A stretch of DNA of 27,972 nucleotides from Anaerolineales bacterium (GTDB taxonomy: Bacteria; Chloroflexota; Anaerolineae; Anaerolineales; UBA4823), in contig JAFGBV010000092.1 in assembly GCA_016932955.1 (NCBI GenBank), positions 1-27,972 on the forward strand. The letters run 5' to 3'. A model generated the notes under the pieces. That model was not told the DNA's origin and ran no database searches. It worked only from the letters and a program-made list of their open reading frames with translations. The first letter of the stretch is position 1; every line of letters starts with the position of its first letter. Shown piece by piece: positions 1 through 6,322 of the stretch. The translations under genes and the position numbers were made by a program.

Positions 1-1
1 C

Positions 2-139
2 CAGCTGCGCGCCGACTGGGATGCAGTTCCCGGCACGGTGATCACCCAGGAGTTGTGGAGTGATCTCTTCCCCATGACCTACGACACGATCATCATTGCC
101 TACCCGATCTTCCTGCCGACGACTTATCTGAACAGGTAG
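2..139 (+). CDS. C-terminal end of an unrecognised protein (5' truncated by window)
   Basis: An open frame enters from the left edge and ends at TAG 137-139, giving the last 45 residues, which finish IFLPTTYLNR. The stretch is rich in aromatic and aliphatic residues (WDAVPG, ELWSDLF, YDTIIIAYP), looks like real protein and has high third-position GC. It is followed 38 bases later by a strong terminator hairpin, as expected for the end of a rightward gene. I do not recognise the family from this fragment. No catalytic motif or export signal can be judged because the N-terminus lies outside the window. Confidence 0.7.
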   Translation, partial: QLRADWDAVPGTVITQELWSDLFPMTYDTIIIAYPIFLPTTYLNR

Positions 140-177
140 CCCAAACGGGCAGCCTGCTTCGTGCGGCAACCAACACT

Positions 178-206
178 TCGCCCCCCGGACTCGTTCCGGG
201 GGGCGA
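178..206 (+). terminator. GC-rich terminator hairpin after the first gene
   Basis: CGCCCCCCGGA (179-189) pairs perfectly with TCCGGGGGGCG (195-205) around a 5-base loop, extended by one T-A pair. It is followed by the T-rich ATTTATATT. It sits 38 bases after the TAG at 137-139 and fits intrinsic termination of the rightward gene. Confidence 0.75.
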
Positions 207-216
207 TTTATATTCC

Positions 217-259
217 TTCGAAGTTCCATACAGCGCTGTGCGCTGTATGGAACTTCGAA
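217..259. terminator. 19-bp perfect hairpin between convergent genes
   Basis: Bases 217-235 are an exact reverse complement of 241-259, with a 5-base loop CTGTG. The element begins 11 bases after the first terminator and ends 8 bases before the stop codon of the leftward lipoprotein gene. It probably terminates that gene, and may back up the rightward one. On the minus strand the downstream side is AT-containing (GGAATATAAA) but has no clean U-run, so a processed or mRNA-stabilising hairpin is an alternative. Confidence 0.6.
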
Positions 260-267
260 AATACCAA

Positions 268-1110
268 TTACGGGCAGAGGAGGATGGTGCCGAGCAGATC
301 CGTGTGGTAGGTGTAGGTGAGGCCGCCTGCTTCGAGCAGGATGACATAGCCGGGGGTGAGCACCTGGGGGGCGTTGCCTTTGCCGCCGCAGCCCAGGGAG
401 CCATCGCGCCAGGTGACGGGGCGCGCCGAGACGAGGGCAATCTGGTCGGCGGGGATGCCCAGGGCGGCGGAGAGGTCATTGATCGCCAGGTCAACCAGGG
501 CGGCGAGGCTTTCACCGCCTTCTTGCTGGGCGAGCGGGGCAGGGGCTGGGCAGACCACCACGCGGGTGCCGTCGAGGGAAGTGTGGACTTCGTGGATGGC
601 ACTACCCTCCCGGAAGAGGATGAGGTAGCCTTCGGTGACGGCTTCTTCGAAGCCCTGCCCAGGCATGGCGCAGCCGAGGGTGGAATCGGCCCATTGGGCG
701 GGGATGACTGCCAGCAGGCTGAGCTGCGCCGGGTTGAGGGCAAGGCTTTGGCTGAGGGCGAGCAGGGCTGCCTGCACGGCGGCTTCTTGCTCGGGGGCGG
801 GGGTGATGGCAGGCCTGCCCCCGGAAGGGGGCGGCTCAGCGGGGGGGGGCTCGCTCAGCGCCTCTGCCTCTGCGGGCGGTGTTTGCACCGCTGGCGGCAG
901 CGTCTCGTCGGTGGGCGGGATGGCGGCCGCAGCCTGGCTATCGGCTGCACCGGCGCTGGATGCGGGCGCCTCGCCGGGGAGAGGGGCGGCGTTATCAGGC
1001 GCCAGGCTGGGTGCGGGCTCTGGCAGGTTCGGATCGGTTAGCACGCTGCAGCCGCTGGCGAGCAGCGCCAGGCAAACGAACAGGGCGAGAAAGGAGATTT
1101 TTGGGTTCAT
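268..1110 (-). CDS. Lipoprotein with tandem W-x-D-x-x-LGC domains
   Basis: This 280-residue protein starts with a hydrophobic signal peptide and a lipobox ending at Cys21 (LASGC), so it should be a membrane-anchored exported lipoprotein. Residues 22-105 form a low-complexity Pro/Ala/Glu linker. Two homologous domains follow, at about 107-188 and 199-280. Each has a helical start, then WADSTLGC (140-147) or WRDGSLGC (234-241), then a G-Y-x-I-L strand, an 'HT' element and a terminal V/L-x-C-P. This domain type occurs in secreted Chloroflexota and cyanobacterial proteins of unknown function, as I recall. The paired cysteines in each copy (LGC and CP) could form a disulfide. A GAGGTG Shine-Dalgarno lies 5 bases before ATG 1110. 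The gene lies downstream of the delta-60 gene on the same strand, separated by a hairpin. No enzymatic function can be assigned. Confidence 0.85.
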   Translation of the reverse strand: MNPKISFLALFVCLALLASGCSVLTDPNLPEPAPSLAPDNAAPLPGEAPASSAGAADSQAAAAIPPTDETLPPAVQTPPAEAEALSEPPPAEPPPSGGRPAITPAPEQEAAVQAALLALSQSLALNPAQLSLLAVIPAQWADSTLGCAMPGQGFEEAVTEGYLILFREGSAIHEVHTSLDGTRVVVCPAPAPLAQQEGGESLAALVDLAINDLSAALGIPADQIALVSARPVTWRDGSLGCGGKGNAPQVLTPGYVILLEAGGLTYTYHTDLLGTILLCP

Positions 1111-1164
1111 ACTTCACCTCGCGGTTAAGACGCTGAAGGGGAGGCTGGGGTTCCCCCTGGCGGA

Positions 1165-1209
1165 AAAGTGGGTATTTTGCAGGGCGAAGCCGCGCAAAAT
1201 ACCCACTTT
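1165..1209 (-). terminator. Terminator hairpin after the delta-60 repeat gene
   Basis: Bases 1165-1180 (AAAGTGGGTATTTTGC) are an exact reverse complement of 1194-1209. The 13-base loop contains a small GGCTTCGCC hairpin of its own. It begins 15 bases below the stop of the leftward 953-residue gene and 54 bases upstream of the lipoprotein start. It likely ends or attenuates the upstream transcript, although a pure U-run is lacking. Confidence 0.6.
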
Positions 1210-1224
1210 CGCATCATTTTACAA

Positions 1225-4086
1225 TCAGCGCGTGACCAGCGGGATATAGGTGATGATGCCAGCGGAGGACAGCTCGAAGGTGGCGGTGACGGTTTTGGCG
1301 GCATCCATGTCCACTTGGCAGATTGTACTGCTGCCGCTGCAATCGCCGCCCCAGGCGCTGAAGGTCGAGCCAGCGGCAGGGGAAGCAGTCAGCGTGACCT
1401 GCTCATCGATGGCGAAAGATGCCGCGCAATCCGTCCCGCCGTTCCCGCAGGAAATCCCTGCCGGGCTGCTGCTCACACTGCCGCTCCCGCCGCCATCCAG
1501 GCTGACGGAGAGGATGGCTGTGGTGGCAGGGATAATGGTGATCATCATGCCGCCCACTGTACCGCACAACGTGGTGTAATTACAGCCTACCAGGTCAAAA
1601 GTGGCGCTGCCGGCAGTGGTGGGTGTGCCAGAGATGCGCCCTGTCTCGGCATCCAGGCTCAAACCGTCTGGTAAATTGCCGCCGGTGATCCACCAGAAGG
1701 TGGGCAGCGGGTAGCCAGCCAGGTAGTTATCATGGCTGTAGGGAACTCCCACTTCGCCATCCGGATATATTGTTTCCAGTTCGATGGATGTCGCGCCATT
1801 CAGGCGCGCCAGCCCTGGCGCGGCCTCGCCATCATAGGTGGTGATCTCGCCGCCGATGATGATCTTGCCCCCTGGCTGCAAAGCCAGCCTATAGACACCC
1901 GCATTCGGTCCACCCCCGGCGCCTGTGTCAAAGTTGAGGTCAAGGCTGCCATCCGGTTTCAAGCGAGCCAACCGGGGGCGGTAAAGGCTGTCATAGGTGG
2001 TGAAGTTCCCGCCAGCCAGGATAACGCCATCCTCGCGGATCAGGATAGCGAGCACAAGACCGTTGAAACCGGGGTCGGCGTCAAAACTGGCATCCAGCGC
2101 GCCGTCCGTCTCCAGGCGGGCGATGCGCCCGCAGTTGACACCATCCACGGTGGAGAAGGTGCCACCCATGAGCAGTTTGCCATCTTCCTGGAGGGCGAGG
2201 GCGCGCACCAGGGCATTGGCGCCATCGCCGGGGTCAAAAGCGGTATCCAGTGAGCCATCGCTGTTCAAACGGGCGATGCGGGCGCGCGCCACACCATCCA
2301 TGGTGGTGAAGGTGCCGCCCACAAATATCTTGCCATCGCTCTGAATGGCGAGGGCGTAGATGGCGTCGTTTGCGCCATCACCGGGATCGAAGGTGGTATC
2401 GAGCGAGCCGTCGTCATTCAGGCGGGCGATGCGGGCGCGCGCCACGCCGTCCATCGTGGTGAAATCTCCAGCCACGATGACTTTGCCGTCCTCTTGCACA
2501 GCGAGGGCGTGCACGATGGCGTTGGCGCCGCTGCCGGGGTCGAAGGTGGTATCGAGGGCGCCGCTGCTCGTCAATCGGGCTACGCTGCCGCGAGAGGTGG
2601 ATGAGACATTAGCGAAGTCGCCAGCGATGAGAATCTTGCCATCTGCGAGCAGCGCGGCGTCCCAAACAGCGCCATCCGGCCCGCCGCCGGTGTTATTGAA
2701 GTTGCCATCCATGGCGCCATCCAGGTGCAGGCGGGCGATGCGGTTGCGGGAATAGATGGAAAATTGGGTGAAATCGCCCCAGAAGAGAGTCTTGCCATCT
2801 GGCTGGATTTCCAGGCCGCGGATGACATCGTTGGCCCCGCTGCCGATCGCAAAACCGTCGTCCAGGGAGCCATCTGTGTGCAGGCGGGCCATGCGTGCAT
2901 AGCCGGAGCTGAGGATGTCGGTGAAGTTGCCCGCCAATACCGCCTTGCCGTCTGGCTGGAGGGTGATGGCGAGCACGGTATTGTTTGCGCCGGTATAAAG
3001 GGCGTAGCGATAGGTGTAATCTTCTGAGCCGTCCTCATTAAGCCGCACCAGGTGGTCGCGATAGACGCCCCTGAATGTGGTGAATTCCCCGCCAAGCAGC
3101 ACTTTGCCATCCTCCTGCACGGCGATGGCATAGACCATGTCGTTGGCGCCGCTGCCGGGATCGAAGGTGGAATCTAGGGTGCCGTTGGCATTCAGGCGGG
3201 CGATACGATTGCGAGAGGAGCCGCCGCTACTGGTGAAGTCTCCCCCGATGAAAATCTTGCCATCTTCTTGCAGGGCAATCGTTTTGACAACGTCGTTGGC
3301 AGAGCCAGTGAATGTGTCGCGGCTGCCGTCGGCATTCAGGCGGGCGATGTGATTTTTGATCGCGCCATCCAGTTCGGTGAAGTAACCGCCGATGAGCAGC
3401 TTGCCATCCGGCTGTAGGACAACCGTGTCAACGGATGCATTCGTCCCATCGCCAGGATCAAAGGATGTGTCCAGCGTGCCATCGGCGTTCAGGCGGGCAA
3501 TATAGTTGCGTGAAGCGGTACCTACATGGGTAAACCCGCCGCCAATGACGATCTTCCCATCTGGCTGAAGCACAATCGCTTGGACAGTGCCATCCAGGCT
3601 CACGGAAGCGCCAGCTGCAAAACTGGCATCCGGATCGCCTAAGGAGCTCAGGCGCGTTATGTAAGTGCGCGCCTCCCCGCCGAACTGGGTGAAGGAGCCT
3701 CCCACAATGACCTTCCCATCCGGCTGCACTGCCACAGCAAGCACCGCAAGATCCGCCCCGCTGCCCGGGCTGAACATCATCGTTTCCAGTGCGCCATCAG
3801 CGTTGATCCGGGCGACGCCGTTTCTCGAAACGCCGTCCACGTGGGTGAAACTACCCACGATATATAGAAAGCCGTCTGGAGCCAAGGCAATATCGTCGAT
3901 GGCTCCATCTGCCCCGCTTCCAGGGTCGAAGCCGGTGTCCAGCCTGGCTGGGGTGAGCGCCAGCGGGGCGTTCGTGGCGGCTTCGGCTGCATGCCAGGCG
4001 GTGAACGGCGCGGTGCAGAGCGCCAGGATCAAGATCAGGCGCAAAATCGAAACCAACGGCTTGTGCAGTCGTAATACGTTTGTCAT
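1225..4086 (-). CDS. Secreted delta-60 repeat protein with Ig-like and InlB-type repeat domains
   Basis: This is a 953-residue exported protein. ATG 4086 is chosen because AAGGAGG lies 7 bases upstream and a signal peptide follows at once (hydrophobic core about residues 11-30, AEA near 36). An in-frame ATG at 4164 is upstream but has no ribosome site. Residues 40-750 hold about 14 copies of a 50-residue unit of the type QPDGKIVIGGGFT...ARLNADGTLDTSFDPG. This matches the delta-60 repeat family, which is thought to form beta-propeller-like folds. From about 770-855 there is a putative Ig domain with LPDGLSLD and ISGTPT, followed at about 858-940 by an InlB B-repeat-like domain (GGGSGSVSSSPAGISC, TLTASPAAGSTFSAW). 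The protein ends IPLVTR. A surface or extracellular structural or adhesive role is inferred; no enzyme motif is visible. Confidence 0.9.
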   Translation of the reverse strand: MTNVLRLHKPLVSILRLILILALCTAPFTAWHAAEAATNAPLALTPARLDTGFDPGSGADGAIDDIALAPDGFLYIVGSFTHVDGVSRNGVARINADGALETMMFSPGSGADLAVLAVAVQPDGKVIVGGSFTQFGGEARTYITRLSSLGDPDASFAAGASVSLDGTVQAIVLQPDGKIVIGGGFTHVGTASRNYIARLNADGTLDTSFDPGDGTNASVDTVVLQPDGKLLIGGYFTELDGAIKNHIARLNADGSRDTFTGSANDVVKTIALQEDGKIFIGGDFTSSGGSSRNRIARLNANGTLDSTFDPGSGANDMVYAIAVQEDGKVLLGGEFTTFRGVYRDHLVRLNEDGSEDYTYRYALYTGANNTVLAITLQPDGKAVLAGNFTDILSSGYARMARLHTDGSLDDGFAIGSGANDVIRGLEIQPDGKTLFWGDFTQFSIYSRNRIARLHLDGAMDGNFNNTGGGPDGAVWDAALLADGKILIAGDFANVSSTSRGSVARLTSSGALDTTFDPGSGANAIVHALAVQEDGKVIVAGDFTTMDGVARARIARLNDDGSLDTTFDPGDGANDAIYALAIQSDGKIFVGGTFTTMDGVARARIARLNSDGSLDTAFDPGDGANALVRALALQEDGKLLMGGTFSTVDGVNCGRIARLETDGALDASFDADPGFNGLVLAILIREDGVILAGGNFTTYDSLYRPRLARLKPDGSLDLNFDTGAGGGPNAGVYRLALQPGGKIIIGGEITTYDGEAAPGLARLNGATSIELETIYPDGEVGVPYSHDNYLAGYPLPTFWWITGGNLPDGLSLDAETGRISGTPTTAGSATFDLVGCNYTTLCGTVGGMMITIIPATTAILSVSLDGGGSGSVSSSPAGISCGNGGTDCAASFAIDEQVTLTASPAAGSTFSAWGGDCSGSSTICQVDMDAAKTVTATFELSSAGIITYIPLVTR
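1836..3966 (-). repeat. About 14 degenerate ~150-bp coding repeats (delta-60 units)
   Basis: The repeats are recognisable at protein level by the QPDGK/QEDGK...GG.FT...ARL cadence. At DNA level most are degenerate. Two adjacent units stay close: CGGGCGATGCGGGCGCGCGC occurs at 2270 and again at 2423, a period of 153 bases (51 codons). This suggests a fairly recent tandem duplication or gene conversion inside the array. Boundaries are approximate. Confidence 0.8.
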
Positions 4087-4187
4087 GGTATTGCCTCCTT
4101 TTGGTGACAGGTGTGAAGAATAGGATCGAAGATGATCAGGCCTATTAACCAATAAGCACACCAATATATGCCCCCCGGGTAGGGTTC

Positions 4188-4216
4188 ATAATACCCGTGG
4201 ATAATCCACGTGTCAA
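4188..4216 (-). promoter_or_regulatory. Promoter of the delta-60 repeat gene
   Basis: On the minus strand a perfect -35 TTGACA (4216-4211) is followed by exactly 17 bases and a -10 TATTAT (4193-4188). The predicted start is near 4181, leaving a leader of about 95 bases before ATG 4086. The spacer is almost wholly a palindrome (separate entry). Confidence 0.7.
4196..4210. promoter_or_regulatory. 15-base palindrome in the promoter spacer (operator candidate)
   Basis: CGTGGAT (4196-4202) and ATCCACG (4204-4210) are perfect inverted arms around one base. They fill 15 of the 17 bases between the -35 and -10 of the delta-60 gene promoter. A protein bound here would block RNA polymerase, so a repressor site is the natural reading. 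The regulator is unknown. Confidence 0.5.
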
Positions 4217-4289
4217 TAGTAGTGGGAAAGGAAGCAAAAGGATGGTCTCAGGTGGATTCTTTTCGGCAACATTAAATACCTTAAAAATG

Positions 4290-4318
4290 TGCAACGCTTG
4301 CCAAATCCGCGTTATAAT
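4290..4318 (+). promoter_or_regulatory. Probable phnD promoter
   Basis: A perfect -10 TATAAT lies at 4313-4318. The 17-base-spaced -35 position (4290-4295, TGCAAC) is weak, which suggests dependence on an activator. The predicted start near 4325 gives a leader of about 42 bases before GTG 4367. I could not identify a Pho-type box with confidence. Confidence 0.5.
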
Positions 4319-4366
4319 GATCACGCTTTGCCACTAACCAAAACATTCACAAAAGGAGAGAGAAAC

Positions 4367-5491
4367 GTGAAACGATCAACATTGTTCAACATTCTAGTAA
4401 CTCTGGTTATTGCCTCGATGGTCCTGGCTGCCTGTGCGCCAGCAGCCACCGAAGCCCCCGAGCCCACGGCAGTGCCTACCGAGGTTCCCGAGCCGACGGC
4501 GGTGCCCGAGCCGGCGATTGGCTCGCCCGAGCATCCCATCAAGGTCTTGTTCGTCCCCTCGGTGGACGCCAATGTGATCACCACCGGCGGGCAGGTCATG
4601 GCGGATGCGCTCAATGCCGCCACCGGCTTGACCTTCGAGGTCATGGTGCCCACCTCCTATGCCGCCACCATCGAAGAAATGTGCGCCTCGCCCACTGACA
4701 CCATCGGCTTCATCCCCGGCCTGGGTTACGCCCTTGCCAGCCAGCTCTGCGGCGTCGATGTCGCCTTCAAAGCTGTGCGCTATGGCTACCCGGTCTATTG
4801 GGCGGAGTTTATTGTCGCCCGCGACAGTGAGTTCCAGAGCCTTGAGGACTTGAATGGCAAGAAGTGGGGTTACGGCGATGCTGGCTCCACCTCCGGTTAC
4901 ATGGTGCCTGTGGTCATGTTCCAGGAAGCGGGCATCACCCCGGGTGAGGAAGTGCAGACCGGCGGGCACAACCAGACCGTCACCGCCGTCTACAACGGTG
5001 AAGTCGACTTCGGCACGGTGTTCTACAGCGTGCCGCTGAACCCGGAAGGCGATTCTGCGTTCACATACCAGGATTATGTGGATGGGAAGGTCACAGATGA
5101 TATGTATGAGATACCTGCCGAAGTGATCCCCAACTGCGCGCCTGACGCGGAGGGCAAGAAGCTGCTCTGCGATGGCTGGCGCGTGCTCGACGCGCGGGCG
5201 AATATCCGCACCGAGGCGCCGGATGTCGTGCAGAAGGTGCGCATCCTGGCCATCTCCCCCGCCATCCCTAACGATACGATGTCCTTCGGGCCCGAGTTCC
5301 CCGCTGATCTGCGTGCCCAGATCGAAGCGGCGCTCATCGCCTTCGCCCAGACCGAGGCGTGGGGTGAATCGATTGGCAACAACGACTTCTACGGCTGGAC
5401 CGGCATCGACACCGCCACTGACGCCGAGTATGACTTCGTGCGCCTGATGGTTGAGGCCACCGGCTTGACACTGGAAGACCTTGGCGAATAA
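4367..5491 (+). CDS. phnD: PhnD-type substrate-binding lipoprotein of an ABC importer
   Basis: This 374-residue lipoprotein should capture phosphonate, phosphite or a related phosphorus oxyanion outside the membrane for the PhnE/PhnC transporter. GTG 4367 is chosen because AAAGGAGAG precedes it by about 6 bases and a signal peptide follows directly. Longer in-frame starts would lie upstream of the -10 box. The signal peptide ends in the lipobox VLAAC. A Pro/Glu/Thr/Val linker is next, then the periplasmic binding fold beginning PIKVLFVPSVDAN. The PhnD pattern is visible: a GGQVMADALNAATG helix, IGFIPGLGYALAS, LEDLNGKKWGYGDAGSTSGYM, and a late VDFGTVFYS segment. It is followed by an attenuator-like hairpin and then phnC. 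The family assignment is firm, but substrate specificity cannot be read from sequence alone. Confidence 0.9.
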   Translation: MKRSTLFNILVTLVIASMVLAACAPAATEAPEPTAVPTEVPEPTAVPEPAIGSPEHPIKVLFVPSVDANVITTGGQVMADALNAATGLTFEVMVPTSYAATIEEMCASPTDTIGFIPGLGYALASQLCGVDVAFKAVRYGYPVYWAEFIVARDSEFQSLEDLNGKKWGYGDAGSTSGYMVPVVMFQEAGITPGEEVQTGGHNQTVTAVYNGEVDFGTVFYSVPLNPEGDSAFTYQDYVDGKVTDDMYEIPAEVIPNCAPDAEGKKLLCDGWRVLDARANIRTEAPDVVQKVRILAISPAIPNDTMSFGPEFPADLRAQIEAALIAFAQTEAWGESIGNNDFYGWTGIDTATDAEYDFVRLMVEATGLTLEDLGE

Positions 5492-5505
5492 TTGATGTAA
5501 GAGTG

Positions 5506-5538
5506 AAAACTGGGCAGGGAAATCCTGCCCAGTTTTTT
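5506..5538 (+). terminator. Intercistronic terminator/attenuator between phnD and phnC
   Basis: AAAACTGGGCAGG (5506-5518) pairs perfectly with CCTGCCCAGTTTT (5524-5536) around GAAAT and runs into six Ts (5533-5538). It starts 15 bases after the phnD stop and ends 23 bases before phnC. It is probably a partial terminator that keeps binding protein in excess over ATPase and permease. Confidence 0.85.
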
Positions 5539-5560
5539 ATAGATGGGGTATTATTCTACC

Positions 5561-6316
5561 ATGCTTAAAATCCAACACCTCACGAAAATCTATACCCCGG
5601 CGAATGTGCTGGCGCTGGATGATGTCACGTTCGATGTGCCACAGGGCCAGTTCCTGGCGGTGATCGGGCTGAGCGGCTCGGGCAAGTCCACGCTGCTGCG
5701 CTGCATCAACCGCCTGGTAGAGCCGACCTCGGGAAAAATCCTGCTGGATGATCTCGATATCACTGCCGCCAACAATGACGAGATGCGCCTCATCCGCCGG
5801 CGCATCGGCATGGTCTTCCAGCATTTCAACCTGGTGCATCGCTCCACCGTGCTCACCAATGTGCTTACCGGGCGCTTGGGCTACGTCAACCCGATGTGGA
5901 GCCTTCTCAATCGTTTTCCCAAGGCGGATATCGCCAAGGCGTACCAGCAGCTGGAGCGGGTGGGCATTGGTGATAAAGCCGCTGTCCGCGCAGATAACCT
6001 CTCCGGCGGGCAGCAGCAGCGTGTCGGCGTCGCCCGCGCCCTGATGCAAGATCCCGACTTGATTCTTGCCGATGAGCCAGTTGCCAGCCTCGACCCCGTC
6101 CTCGCCCACAGCATCATGCAGTACCTGGAAAAGATTAATAAGGAAGATGGTATGACCGTCATCTGCAGCTTGCACTTCCTCGACCTGGTGCATCGCTACG
6201 CCCATCGTGTCGTCGCCCTTAATGCCGGGCAGTTGGTCTTTGACGGCCTCCCCCAGGAAATTGATGATATGAAGTTCAAAGAGATCTATGGTCAAGAAGC
6301 AGAACGGGTGGGATAG
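5561..6316 (+). CDS. phnC: PhnC-type ABC ATPase
   Basis: This 251-residue ATP-binding subunit powers the PhnDCE importer at the inner face of the membrane. All ABC motifs are present: Walker A GLSGSGKST (36-44), the Q-loop region MVFQHFNLV, signature LSGGQQQR (147-154), Walker B LILADEP (167-173) with D-loop SLDP, and a switch histidine in CSLHF (His205). The length is usual for PhnC. ATG 5561 is preferred because it begins the family-typical MLKIQHLTKIY. An ATG at 5543 is in frame but would add six residues not expected in the family. The ribosome site is weak (GATGGGG about 13 bases upstream). phnE follows after 6 bases, so the two are co-translated. Confidence 0.93.
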   Translation: MLKIQHLTKIYTPANVLALDDVTFDVPQGQFLAVIGLSGSGKSTLLRCINRLVEPTSGKILLDDLDITAANNDEMRLIRRRIGMVFQHFNLVHRSTVLTNVLTGRLGYVNPMWSLLNRFPKADIAKAYQQLERVGIGDKAAVRADNLSGGQQQRVGVARALMQDPDLILADEPVASLDPVLAHSIMQYLEKINKEDGMTVICSLHFLDLVHRYAHRVVALNAGQLVFDGLPQEIDDMKFKEIYGQEAERVG

Positions 6317-6322
6317 CACAAC

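Noticed and set aside
238..1041. Long open frame on the plus strand (267 codons) opposite the lipoprotein gene
   Set aside because: It is Gly/Arg-rich with no domain pattern and mirrors the GC-rich lipoprotein gene, which has a ribosome site, lipobox and duplicated domain.
1836..3966. Regular ~150-base periodicity that could suggest a repeat array or CRISPR-like element
   Set aside because: The units are degenerate, coding and contiguous, with no short identical repeats separated by unique spacers. They translate to delta-60 repeats.
4298..4303. TTGCCA as a -35 box for the phnD promoter
   Set aside because: It is only 9 bases from TATAAT at 4313, too close for a sigma-70 promoter.
4087..4366. 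tRNA or small RNA gene in the largest upstream gap
   Set aside because: I find no cloverleaf or terminator. The gap is explained by two divergent promoters and their leaders.
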